Source of the DNA: JBNKHH01 sp050290245
Lineage (GTDB): Bacteria > Pseudomonadota > Alphaproteobacteria > Rhodobacterales > Rhodobacteraceae
NCBI GenBank assembly: GCA_050290245.1
Contig: JBNKHH010000054.1
Span: forward strand, 1-57,297
Length of the DNA stretch: 57,297 nt
Direction of reading: 5' to 3'
The notes under the pieces are model-generated. The model saw only the letters and a list, made by a program, of their open reading frames with translations. It was not told the origin of the DNA and made no database searches. A program made the translations under genes and the position numbers. This document shows, piece by piece, positions 42,849 through 51,160 of the stretch; positions within the stretch are counted from its first letter, which is position 1, and each line of letters opens with the position of its first letter.

Positions 42849-42911
42849 CCTGTGACCTCTCTGACACCTGTTTATCAGAGACCTAGCATCCGATCGCAGA
42901 TTGTAAAACGC

Positions 42912-43490
42912 CTAGTCGAGTATCATGGCGGCATCGACTGTGATCGCCCCGGCCGGCATGTCGAAAACAAACCCGGCGATCATATCGGCTCCGGGCCCGG
43001 CAAAAACCGCATAGATTTCGCCATCGATATTTCTCAGAACGCCCTCGATCGTGACGGAACCGGTGGTGTCGATAAGGACCTCGCCGAAAGTGAAATCGCT
43101 TCCCGAGTGCAGCAGGTTCCCTGCCACGGCAGTCCCGCCTCCAACAAAGTTACCGCTCGAGTCAACATTCGCACTGTAAAAGCCACCTGAACTTCCAGAT
43201 ATCGTCTCGGCGGCAAAATTTGCCGTTAGGGTCGTCGATCCGATGACACCTTCGGTTGAGGTGATAAAGTCGTCTGCAAGTATTATGACGCCGTCATAGG
43301 TGACTTCACCCGAGGTCGGCATCGAAACTGTCGGGTCCAGTCCTTCGAGCTTCACCGCCAGGAACTCGGATTCCGCGACCAAAGCATCGAAACCATCGCC
43401 GCCGAACTTTGGTCCGGTCTCTCCTGCACTGCAGGCAACAAGTCCAAACGCGGCAACGAGATATGCAGAATGTCTGATCAACATCTTCAT
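42912..43490 (-). CDS. TbpB-like beta-barrel surface lipoprotein
   Basis: A 192-residue lipoprotein: signal peptide and lipobox LVAC (Cys about 20), then an eight-strand beta-barrel pattern typical of the transferrin-binding protein B C-lobe and related Slam-dependent surface lipoproteins (TLTANFAAETISGSSGGFYS, then FGEVLIDTTGSVTIEGVL and IYAVFAGPGADMIAGFVF). It has no TonB-receptor partner in the window. GGAGGGTGCC supplies the ribosome site. A perfect FNR box lies 59 bp upstream. Confidence 0.72.
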   Translation of the reverse strand: MKMLIRHSAYLVAAFGLVACSAGETGPKFGGDGFDALVAESEFLAVKLEGLDPTVSMPTSGEVTYDGVIILADDFITSTEGVIGSTTLTANFAAETISGSSGGFYSANVDSSGNFVGGGTAVAGNLLHSGSDFTFGEVLIDTTGSVTIEGVLRNIDGEIYAVFAGPGADMIAGFVFDMPAGAITVDAAMILD

Positions 43491-43548
43491 GGCACCCTCC
43501 CCAGCAATCCATCAGGCACAACTCTACAATTCAGATGACATGGCGGTT

Positions 43549-43562
43549 TTGATATATATCAA
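43549..43562. promoter_or_regulatory. Perfect FNR/FnrL box
   Basis: TTGAT-ATAT-ATCAA, an exact match to the FNR consensus TTGAT-N4-ATCAA, in the divergent region between the TbpB-like lipoprotein and prfC (59 and 65 bp from the start codons). Suggests oxygen-dependent control of one or both genes. Confidence 0.7.
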
Positions 43563-43627
43563 TGCTTTTGGTCAGAATTACCGGTGCCCCCTTTCGTCGA
43601 CCCGGAGCCATCGCTATATGCCCGCCT

Positions 43628-45238
43628 ATGCTTGATCGTTCTTCCAATGCCGCCCCCCTTCCCCCGGAAATCGCCCGGCGGCGCACCTTTGCCATTATTT
43701 CGCACCCCGACGCGGGCAAGACGACGTTGACAGAGAAATTCCTTCTCTACGGCGGCGCGATTCAGATGGCTGGCCAGGTGCGCGCCAAGGGCGAGGCGCG
43801 GCGCACGCGATCGGACTTTATGCAGATGGAAAAGGACCGCGGAATTTCGGTCTCGGCCTCGGCCATGTCGTTCGACTATCGCAACTACCGTTTCAATCTT
43901 GTCGACACGCCGGGCCACTCGGACTTTTCCGAAGACACTTATCGCACTCTGACCGCCGTGGACGCCGCCGTCATGGTCATTGACGGTGCCAAAGGCGTCG
44001 AGAGCCAGACCCAGAAGTTGTTCGAGGTCTGCCGTCTGCGCGACCTGCCGATCCTGACCTTCTGTAACAAGATGGACCGCGAAAGCCGCGAGACGTTCGA
44101 GATCATCGACGAGATCCAGGAGAACCTGGCCATCGACGTTACCCCGGCGTCTTGGCCCATCGGCCAGGGCCGCGACTTCATCGGCAGCTATGACATGCTG
44201 AACGACCGGCTGGAGCTGATGGAGCGCGCCGACCGCAACAAGGTCGCCGAGTCGATCAAGATCGAAGGTCTGGACGATCCCACGCTCGCAGATCACATCC
44301 CCGCCACCCTCCTCGACCAACTGCGCGAAGAGGTCGAGATGGCGCGCGAATTGCTCCCGCCTTTCGACCAACAGGCCTTTCTTGATGGCACCTTGACACC
44401 GATCTGGTTCGGCTCGGCCATCAACTCTTTCGGCGTCAAGGACCTGATGGACGGCATTGGCGATTTCGGCCCCCTGCCTCAGCCGCAGACTGCCGATCCC
44501 CGTCAAGTCTCGCCGGACGAGAAGACTGTTGCCGGTTTCGTCTTCAAGGTTCAGGCCAACATGGACCCCAAGCACCGCGACCGCGTGGCCTTTGTGCGTC
44601 TCGCTTCGGGTCATTTCCAGCGCGGGATGAAGCTGCACCACGTGCGTTCCAGGAAACCCATGGCGATCTCCAACCCTGTGCTGTTCCTCGCCTCTGACCG
44701 AGAACTGGCCGAAGAAGCCTGGGCTGGCGATATCATTGGCATTCCCAACCACGGGCAATTGCGTATCGGCGACACGCTGACCGAAGGTGAGGCCATTCGT
44801 GTTACCGGGATTCCGTCTTTTGCGCCCGAACTCCTCCAAGGGGTGCGCGCAGGCGATCCTATGAAGGCCAAGCACTTGGACAAGGCGTTGATGCAGTTCG
44901 CCGAAGAAGGGGCCGCAAAGGTGTTCAAGCCGTCGATTGGCTCGGGTTTTATCGTCGGCGTTGTAGGCCAGCTTCAGTTCGAGGTTTTGGCCAGCCGCAT
45001 AGAAATGGAATACGGTCTGCCTGTCCGTTTCGAACCGTCACAGTTCACCTCGGCCCGCTGGGTCCATGGTCCGAAAGCGGCGGTCGAGAAATTTGCTGCC
45101 GCCAACAAGGGTCATATCGCGCACGACAACGACGGCGACGTGGTCTACCTTACGCGCCTGCAGTGGGACATCGACCGGATCGAACGCGACTATCCCGAGC
45201 TGACCCTATCGGCGACGAAGGAAATGCAGACAACCTGA
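43628..45238 (+). CDS. prfC: Peptide chain release factor 3
   Basis: A 536-residue translational GTPase. G motifs: SHPDAGKTTLTEKFLLYGG (G1), DTPGHSDFS (G3), CNKMDRESRE (G4). The length is close to E. coli RF3 (529). RF3 removes RF1/RF2 from the ribosome after peptide release. ATG 43628 has no clear ribosome site, but it aligns with family N termini; the upstream frame to 43562 crosses the FNR box. Confidence 0.94.
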   Translation: MLDRSSNAAPLPPEIARRRTFAIISHPDAGKTTLTEKFLLYGGAIQMAGQVRAKGEARRTRSDFMQMEKDRGISVSASAMSFDYRNYRFNLVDTPGHSDFSEDTYRTLTAVDAAVMVIDGAKGVESQTQKLFEVCRLRDLPILTFCNKMDRESRETFEIIDEIQENLAIDVTPASWPIGQGRDFIGSYDMLNDRLELMERADRNKVAESIKIEGLDDPTLADHIPATLLDQLREEVEMARELLPPFDQQAFLDGTLTPIWFGSAINSFGVKDLMDGIGDFGPLPQPQTADPRQVSPDEKTVAGFVFKVQANMDPKHRDRVAFVRLASGHFQRGMKLHHVRSRKPMAISNPVLFLASDRELAEEAWAGDIIGIPNHGQLRIGDTLTEGEAIRVTGIPSFAPELLQGVRAGDPMKAKHLDKALMQFAEEGAAKVFKPSIGSGFIVGVVGQLQFEVLASRIEMEYGLPVRFEPSQFTSARWVHGPKAAVEKFAAANKGHIAHDNDGDVVYLTRLQWDIDRIERDYPELTLSATKEMQTT

Positions 45239-45418
45239 CCGGCCCGAAGATTCAGCACGGCATTCACGACACGACGTGGAATCCGCTGAATGTGCTCCCA
45301 GCCGACTCATGACTGCGGGCATAGTGGAAACAGCGCTCTGCACCCGGCGTCCCGCCAGCCGCCGGGCGGTCGTCCCATTTGGATCGGCTCGCAGACGTCA
45401 TGCCCCCGGCAAAACCCA

Positions 45419-45427
45419 TGTGGATAA
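45419..45427 (-). promoter_or_regulatory. Perfect DnaA box 1
   Basis: TGTGGATAA on the plus strand, TTATCCACA on the minus strand: an exact DnaA box. Same orientation as the second copy 301 bp away. Confidence 0.55.
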
Positions 45428-45671
45428 AAACTGACTGCAGAAAAGCCCCTGCGGAAATCAGCGATGGACGCCCTTGGTGTCGCTTCGCCGCACATTCCAC
45501 TGACTTCTATGGGAAAACAAGTATCTGCCAACCGATCCTTGGCGCTCAAGCGGCCAAGCCCATATCGGTTTCAGTCAAGTATCCTTAACGTTTACCAGCA
45601 TGCTTCCTAATGCCAATTTCGAAACAATCTCGTCCAAACAGAGCAAATTGTTTCGCATTGACTACCCTCCG

Positions 45672-45700
45672 TTGACGCACATCGCAGGATAGCTTAATGC
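45672..45700 (+). promoter_or_regulatory. Candidate promoter of the DEAD-box helicase
   Basis: TTGACG (45672-45677), 17-bp spacer, TAATGC (45695-45700). It would give a leader of about 90 nt that contains the second DnaA box. Confidence 0.45.
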
Positions 45701-45719
45701 AGTGCCACGCGCGGCAGCT

Positions 45720-45728
45720 TGTGGATAA
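45720..45728 (-). promoter_or_regulatory. Perfect DnaA box 2
   Basis: TGTGGATAA again, about 15 bp downstream of the predicted helicase transcription start, where bound DnaA could hinder transcription. Confidence 0.55.
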
Positions 45729-45798
45729 GCTTGTGGTCATCCGGACCCGCGCCGCTTCGCCGACGGGCCGTGGACTGGTCCGTAACACATGGACCAAT

Positions 45799-47226
45799 AT
45801 GACGAAATTTTCCGATCTGGCGCTTTCGCCGAAAATCCTCAAGGCCGTTGAGGCCGCAGGCTACGAAACCCCGACACCGATTCAGGCGGGGGCCATTCCC
45901 TCCGCACTTGAAGGTCGTGACGTTCTGGGTATCGCCCAGACAGGTACCGGCAAGACCGCCAGTTTCACCCTGCCGATGATCCACATGCTGGCACGTGGCC
46001 GCGCCCGAGCACGGATGCCGCGCAGTCTGGTGCTTTGCCCGACCCGCGAACTGGCTGCGCAGGTGGCCGAGAATTTTGACACCTACGCCCAGAACGTAAA
46101 GCTGACCAAGGCCCTTCTGATCGGCGGCGTCTCCTTCAAGGAGCAAGACGTTCTGATCGACCGTGGCGTGGATGTGCTGATCGCGACGCCAGGCCGTCTT
46201 CTGGACCATTTCGAACGCGGCAAGCTGTTGTTGACTGGCATTGAAATAATGGTTGTTGACGAAGCCGACCGGATGCTCGACATGGGATTCATCCCGGACA
46301 TTGAACGCATTTTCTCGCTGACGCCCTTTACCCGTCAGACGCTGTTCTTCTCGGCCACCATGGCCCCCGAGATTGAGCGTATCACCAACACCTTCCTGTC
46401 GAACCCGGTCCGGGTCGAGGTTGCCCGCCAGGCCACCGCATCCGAGACCATCGAGCAGGAAGTCATACTGGTGAAACCCTCGCGCCGTGACCGTGCCGCC
46501 AAGGAAAAGCGCGATGTCCTGCGCGCAGTGATCGAGCGCGAAGGCGAAAAGTGCACCAACGCCATCGTCTTTTGCAATCGCAAGACGGACGTGGACATTG
46601 TCTCCAAATCGCTGAAAAGGCATGGCTTTGATGCGGCGCCGATCCATGGTGACCTGGATCAGTCACAACGGACCAAAACGCTGGATGCCTTCCGAAATGG
46701 CGAACTGCGCTTCCTTGTTGCCTCGGATGTCGCCGCGCGTGGTCTCGACGTGCCTTCCGTCAGCCATGTTTTCAACTACGATGTGCCGACGCACTCAGAG
46801 GACTATGTCCACCGCATTGGCCGCACCGGGCGCGCCGGTCGCGAAGGCAAGGCCGTGATGATTTCAGCCCCGGCGGACGAAAAGAACCTGGCGGCGATCG
46901 AAAAGCTGATCGACAAGGCCATCCCGCGCAGCGAAAACCCGTTGAAAATGTCTTTCGCTGATGAGGCCGATGGCCCCGAACTGATCAAAGACGACAAACC
47001 GCGCCGCAGACGTGGCCGCAAGCCTGAAGCAAAGGCCGAGGAACCGGCAGCAGCCTCTGAAGCAGAGACCGCTGTTGAAGTTGTTGAGAACTCGGATCAG
47101 CGCGGCTCTCAAAATGACGGAGGCAACCGCCGCCGCGGTCGGCGCGAATCCAGCAAGGTGATTGGGATGGGCGATCATATGCCCAGCTTCATCGCCATGA
47201 GTTTTGACGAGCGCAAGGCAAGCTGA
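45799..47226 (+). CDS. DEAD-box RNA helicase (RhlE-like)
   Basis: A 475-residue DEAD-box helicase: Q motif PTPIQAGAIPSALEG, motif I AQTGTGKTASF, Ia PTRELAAQV, II VVDEADRMLDMGF, III FFSATMAPE, VI HRIGRTGRAGREG. The C-terminal tail (about 395-475) is rich in Lys, Arg, Glu and Ala and disordered, as in RhlE helicases acting on ribosome assembly or RNA decay. ATG 45799 matches the usual family N terminus (TKFSDLALSP); the frame to 45697 is non-coding leader. Confidence 0.94.
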   Translation: MTKFSDLALSPKILKAVEAAGYETPTPIQAGAIPSALEGRDVLGIAQTGTGKTASFTLPMIHMLARGRARARMPRSLVLCPTRELAAQVAENFDTYAQNVKLTKALLIGGVSFKEQDVLIDRGVDVLIATPGRLLDHFERGKLLLTGIEIMVVDEADRMLDMGFIPDIERIFSLTPFTRQTLFFSATMAPEIERITNTFLSNPVRVEVARQATASETIEQEVILVKPSRRDRAAKEKRDVLRAVIEREGEKCTNAIVFCNRKTDVDIVSKSLKRHGFDAAPIHGDLDQSQRTKTLDAFRNGELRFLVASDVAARGLDVPSVSHVFNYDVPTHSEDYVHRIGRTGRAGREGKAVMISAPADEKNLAAIEKLIDKAIPRSENPLKMSFADEADGPELIKDDKPRRRRGRKPEAKAEEPAAASEAETAVEVVENSDQRGSQNDGGNRRRGRRESSKVIGMGDHMPSFIAMSFDERKAS

Positions 47227-47238
47227 CACCCCGGCCGG

Positions 47239-47892
47239 TCAGCCCTGTGCGAGAGCAGAACAGATGCCCGGCAGATCTTTGAAATCCGAGAAAGCCCGGT
47301 CGTGTGGAATTTCCGCGATCGGGAGTGTCCGGATACCTTCGGTATAAAATACGAACGGAACGCCTGCGGCGCGTGCGGTCTGTGCATCCACGTCGCTGTC
47401 ACCGACATAGATACAGCTCTCGGCCCCCAACTCGGACATTGCCCAGTGCAGCGGCTCGGGATCTGGCTTGCGCCGGGTGAGATCGTCGCCGGCGACAACC
47501 ACGTCAAAGCTCGTAGCCAGGCCGGCCGCCTCCAGCGTTGGCACTAGGGGCGCACGTGGCTTGTTGGTACACAGACCCAGTTTGGCGCCTTGCCCGCGCA
47601 GATCAGCCAGGGCTTCCAGGGCCCCTGGCATCAGCCGTGTCTGACGCGCGGCAATTTTGTAATGGGCAATGAATCCGGGCATCAGCCGGTCAAAGTCGTC
47701 GGGCTTCAGCGTGGTCGCGGCGATCAGCCGTTCAAGGAAGACACGCTCGCCGTGCCCCACGAAACCAGCTGTCTCGCTGACGGTGAGCGGTGGCAATCCT
47801 TCGTCCGCCAAAAGCGCATTTGCAGCGTCCGTCACATTCGGAAGGCTGTCGATCAGTGTTCCGTCCAGATCGAAAATTACAGCAAAACTCAT
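47239..47892 (-). CDS. gph: HAD hydrolase, phosphoglycolate phosphatase-like
   Basis: A 217-residue HAD-family phosphatase: motif I VIFDLDGTLIDSLP, motif II LCTNKPRA, motif III region TRRKPDPEPLHW, motif IV IYVGDSDVDAQTARAAG. Matches Gph, which removes phosphate from 2-phosphoglycolate. Exact substrate is not proven. Its start overlaps the RNase J stop by 4 bp. Confidence 0.88.
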   Translation of the reverse strand: MSFAVIFDLDGTLIDSLPNVTDAANALLADEGLPPLTVSETAGFVGHGERVFLERLIAATTLKPDDFDRLMPGFIAHYKIAARQTRLMPGALEALADLRGQGAKLGLCTNKPRAPLVPTLEAAGLATSFDVVVAGDDLTRRKPDPEPLHWAMSELGAESCIYVGDSDVDAQTARAAGVPFVFYTEGIRTLPIAEIPHDRAFSDFKDLPGICSALAQG

Positions 47893-49556
47893 GCGCTCAG
47901 CCGGCTGATAACAACTGTCACCTCGGGTTTCTTTCCAATCTCGTCGTCCGTCGATTTGCGTACCGTGCGCTTCAGCTCGTCTTCCAGCCTGTCGTCGTCA
48001 GCCAGCGTCGAACGTTTCGCGCGTCCGACAAGCTGGCTCAGGTCCTCTTCCAAGACATCCGCCAAGGGTGCCTTGGATGCCCCAATTTCGGCCAAACCGG
48101 AAATCTCGACCCATGGCTCGCCAAGAGGCTCATCATCTTCCAGGATCAGGGTCACAAGGATATGCCCGTTCAGGGCCATTCGGATGCGGTCGCGGATGAT
48201 GCCGTCCATGGCACCGATCTGCACCTTGCCATCCAGATAGGTGCGCCCGGCCTCGATGTATTCGACGGCTTTGGGAACCTCACCGGAAATATCCACCATC
48301 GTACCGTTCACGGCCACGATCGACGCGCGCCCGTGCTCGGAGGCAAGCGCGGCATGTTCACGCAAATGGCGATGCTCACCATGCATTGGGATCACGATGT
48401 CGGGATTCAAAATCTCGTGCATCCGCAAGAGATCAGGCCGGTTCGCGTGGCCCGAGACATGGTAGGCGTCGGAATGGTCGTCCACGATGTCGACGCCTTT
48501 TTCGGACAGCTGGTTCATGATCCGAATGACTCCGCGCTCGTTGCCCGGAATGGTCTTGGAAGAGAACAGGAAGGTATCGCCTTCTTTCAGTTCCATCCCG
48601 AGGTATTTGCCGCGCGCAAGGCCCGCACTGGCTGCCCGCCGCTCTCCCTGGCTTCCGGTTACCAAAAGCATGAGGTTCTGCCGCGGCAAATCGGCGGCAT
48701 CCTCGGGCGGGATCGTCTTGGGAAAATCTTCCAGAACTCCTGTCAGAACGGCGGCCTCAACCATGCGGCGCATGGCGCGCCCCATCAGACAGATCGTGCG
48801 ACCGGCCGCTTCTCCAGCCTCTGCCAGCGTCTTTACCCGCGCCACGTTCGAGGCAAATGTCGTCGCTACGAACAGACCCGGTGCATTTTTGACCAACTCG
48901 GTGATCGCCGGCGCAAGCGACGCCTCAGACCGGCCGGGCAATGGCGAAAATACGTTGGTCGAGTCACAAATCAATGCCTTGATGCCCGGCTTCGCGATCT
49001 CGGCGAACATGCCGGCATCAAATGGTTCGCCCACGAAAGGCGTTTCATCCAGCTTAAAGTCGCCAGAATGCAGCAATCGCCCGGCGGGAGTGTCTATGAC
49101 CAGGGCCGAGCTCTCGGGGATCGAATGGCTGATCGGCGCAAAACCGACGGCGAACGGCCCGGCCCTTGTAGTTTCGGGCCAGGGTGCGACCACGGTGACG
49201 TTTTCCGGGTTCTGCCCCTGATCCTCCATCTTGCGCTTGGCGTGATGGGCTGTGAAGGGACGTGCATACACCGGAGCGCGCAGACGTGACCACAGATGTC
49301 CCACAGCGCCCACGTGATCCTCGTGGGCATGGGTGATAAAGATCGCCTCGATACGATCCGCGTTTTCTTCCAGCCACTCGACGTCGGCAAAGATCAGGTC
49401 AACGCCGGGAGAGCCATCCATATCCGGGAAGGTCACTCCAAGGTCGACGACGATCAGCCGCTCTTTCCCCGGCGCGCCCCAGCCATAGACATAGGCATTC
49501 ATGCCAATCTCGCCAGCGCCCCCGAGAGGAAGATAGATCAGTCGGTCTTTGCTCAT
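47889..49556 (-). CDS. rnj: Ribonuclease J
   Basis: A 555-residue metallo-beta-lactamase / beta-CASP nuclease: FITHAHEDHVGAVGHLW zinc motif (about 76-92), LHSGDFKLDETP, LICDSTNVF, LLVTGSQGERRA and YHVSGHANRPDL. RNase J is the 5'-3' exonuclease and endonuclease of alphaproteobacteria and acts on mRNA decay and rRNA maturation. It lies between coaX and gph, with 4-bp overlaps at both ends. Confidence 0.95.
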   Translation of the reverse strand: MSKDRLIYLPLGGAGEIGMNAYVYGWGAPGKERLIVVDLGVTFPDMDGSPGVDLIFADVEWLEENADRIEAIFITHAHEDHVGAVGHLWSRLRAPVYARPFTAHHAKRKMEDQGQNPENVTVVAPWPETTRAGPFAVGFAPISHSIPESSALVIDTPAGRLLHSGDFKLDETPFVGEPFDAGMFAEIAKPGIKALICDSTNVFSPLPGRSEASLAPAITELVKNAPGLFVATTFASNVARVKTLAEAGEAAGRTICLMGRAMRRMVEAAVLTGVLEDFPKTIPPEDAADLPRQNLMLLVTGSQGERRAASAGLARGKYLGMELKEGDTFLFSSKTIPGNERGVIRIMNQLSEKGVDIVDDHSDAYHVSGHANRPDLLRMHEILNPDIVIPMHGEHRHLREHAALASEHGRASIVAVNGTMVDISGEVPKAVEYIEAGRTYLDGKVQIGAMDGIIRDRIRMALNGHILVTLILEDDEPLGEPWVEISGLAEIGASKAPLADVLEEDLSQLVGRAKRSTLADDDRLEDELKRTVRKSTDDEIGKKPEVTVVISRLSA

Positions 49557-50329
49557 ACGTTTTCCTTGTTGAAGGCATGGATCACGGTCAGACCGTGTAT
49601 GGTCAGATCATCTTCGATCACGTCGAAAAGAGCCTCGCCCTGGGCAAACAGCGGTGCCAGCCCTCCGGTTCCGACGACTTTCATCGGTCTACCGTATTCG
49701 TCCCTGATGCGTCGCGTGATCCCCTGGATCAGCCCGGTATAGCCCCAGAAGACGCCGGATTGAATACATCCGACCGTATTGGTCCCGATGACCTTATCCG
49801 GCTGACTGATATCGACGTGAGGCAAGGCGGCGGCACCGGCGTGAAGCGCCTCGAGGCTCAGGTTCACTCCCGGCGAAATCACCCCCCCGATATAGGCACC
49901 ATCCCCGGCGATCACGTCAAAGTTCGTTGCCGTACCGAAATCGACGACAATCACGTCTCCCCCGTGGCGATCGAAGGCTCCCGCGGCATTGGCCAGCCGG
50001 TCGGGGCCAGGCACCACACCGCTGTCCACGCGATACGGCACCGGCAGGGCGCACTCGGGCTTGCCCACGACCAGGGGGCGGCAGTTGAAATACCGGTCGC
50101 ACAGAACCCGCAGATTGAAAACGACCCGCGGCACCGTGGACGAGATCACCACTTCGTCGATCGCCACGCCCTTCAGCCCCTGCGCCTCCATCAGCGTCGA
50201 CAGCCAGACAAAATACTGGTCCGCCGTGCGCTGATGCTCGGTCGAGGCCCGCCAGGTTCCAAGGAAGCTGTGCCCGTCCCAAATCGAGAAGACGGTGTTG
50301 GTGTTACCCGTGTCGATGCAAAGAAGCAT
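49553..50329 (-). CDS. coaX: Type III pantothenate kinase
   Basis: A 258-residue CoaX: CIDTGNTNTVFSIWDG phosphate loop at the N terminus, DFGTATNFDVI (about 131-141), GGVISPGVNLSLEALHAGAAALP. It phosphorylates pantothenate, the first step of CoA synthesis, and is of the type not inhibited by CoA. In the birA-coaX-rnj arrangement common in this group. Confidence 0.96.
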   Translation of the reverse strand: MLLCIDTGNTNTVFSIWDGHSFLGTWRASTEHQRTADQYFVWLSTLMEAQGLKGVAIDEVVISSTVPRVVFNLRVLCDRYFNCRPLVVGKPECALPVPYRVDSGVVPGPDRLANAAGAFDRHGGDVIVVDFGTATNFDVIAGDGAYIGGVISPGVNLSLEALHAGAAALPHVDISQPDKVIGTNTVGCIQSGVFWGYTGLIQGITRRIRDEYGRPMKVVGTGGLAPLFAQGEALFDVIEDDLTIHGLTVIHAFNKENV

Positions 50330-50341
50330 ATCCTTCCCCCC

Positions 50342-51091
50342 TCAGAAATAGACGTCTGCCGCCGGGACTGCCACCTTGCCAGAGGCGGTGACCAAGACCA
50401 ACTGCCCTGCCTCGTCGACGGTTTCAAACCGCCCGGTAATCTCATCGCGCGCCGTCCGCGCAGTGATCACCTCGCCAAGGCGTGCGGCGTGCCGCAGCCA
50501 TTTCTCTCGTATCGGCGCAAAGCCCATCTCCGAGAAAATGCCCTCTTCGGTGGCCATGTTGGTCGCCAGCCGTGACAGCATCTCGTGCCGACCAACACTG
50601 TCTCCCCCCTCGCCCACGAGCGAGACCGGTGGAAAGGCCGCGGCTTGCACGCCCTCGGGAACAGCGGCGAGGTTCACGCCGATTCCGATCGACAGCCAAT
50701 CCAACGCCCGCGCTGTCCCCACGCTTTCCAGGAGAATGCCCGCGACTTTGCCCCCATTCAGCAAGACATCGTTGGGCCATTTCACAGACAGACGATCCCG
50801 ATCGACGCTCAGCGCCAGGGCCTCATACAGAGCGTTTGCGGCTGAGAAGGACCGCAGCGCGGCCGTTGCAGCGCTGCCATCCGGGCGAAACACAAAGGTG
50901 GCGGCAAAGTTGCCTTGCGGATTTTGCCAGACATTTCCGCGCCGGCCCCGCGCAGCTGTCTGCCTCAACGCCATGATCCAAGTCGGGCGCTTGAGGTCAG
51001 GCGCCATCCGCGCCGCTTCGGCCATAGTGCTGTCGACTTCTTCAAGGATGATCCGGTCCGTTCCCTCGGGCCAGGGCAAATGCTCTGTCAT
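50342..51091 (-). CDS. birA: Biotin-[acetyl-CoA-carboxylase] ligase, monofunctional
   Basis: A 249-residue BirA without the N-terminal DNA-binding domain, so it only attaches biotin and does not repress. Motifs: AARGRRGNVWQNPQGNF biotin/ATP loop (about 47-63), SVKWPNDVLLNGGKVAGIL (about 102-120), IGIGVNLA. Follows nuoN after 69 bp, precedes coaX by 12 bp. Confidence 0.94.
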   Translation of the reverse strand: MTEHLPWPEGTDRIILEEVDSTMAEAARMAPDLKRPTWIMALRQTAARGRRGNVWQNPQGNFAATFVFRPDGSAATAALRSFSAANALYEALALSVDRDRLSVKWPNDVLLNGGKVAGILLESVGTARALDWLSIGIGVNLAAVPEGVQAAAFPPVSLVGEGGDSVGRHEMLSRLATNMATEEGIFSEMGFAPIREKWLRHAARLGEVITARTARDEITGRFETVDEAGQLVLVTASGKVAVPAADVYF

Positions 51092-51160
51092 TGGATCGGT
51101 CTACCACAGCTGTGGCCGACCGGGCAGAGGCCCGCCCGGTATGTCCGTGCCAAGGATAGT

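Larger units (their letters stand above)
45239..45798. other. Gene-free region of 560 bp between prfC and the DEAD-box helicase
   Basis: No convincing gene was found. The short frames on both strands have no family resemblance. The region holds two perfect DnaA boxes (45419-45427 and 45720-45728), an inverted repeat CGAAACAAT...ATTGTTTCG (45620-45655), and a candidate promoter (45672-45700). The first half may be a decayed gene. Confidence 0.6.

Noticed and set aside
45264..45588. Short open frames on both strands after prfC, considered as a transposase fragment
   Set aside because: No transposase motif, terminal repeats or target duplication could be seen.
45239..45798. Chromosome replication origin
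   Set aside because: Only two DnaA boxes, no clear AT-rich unwinding element, and none of the usual origin-flanking genes in this part.
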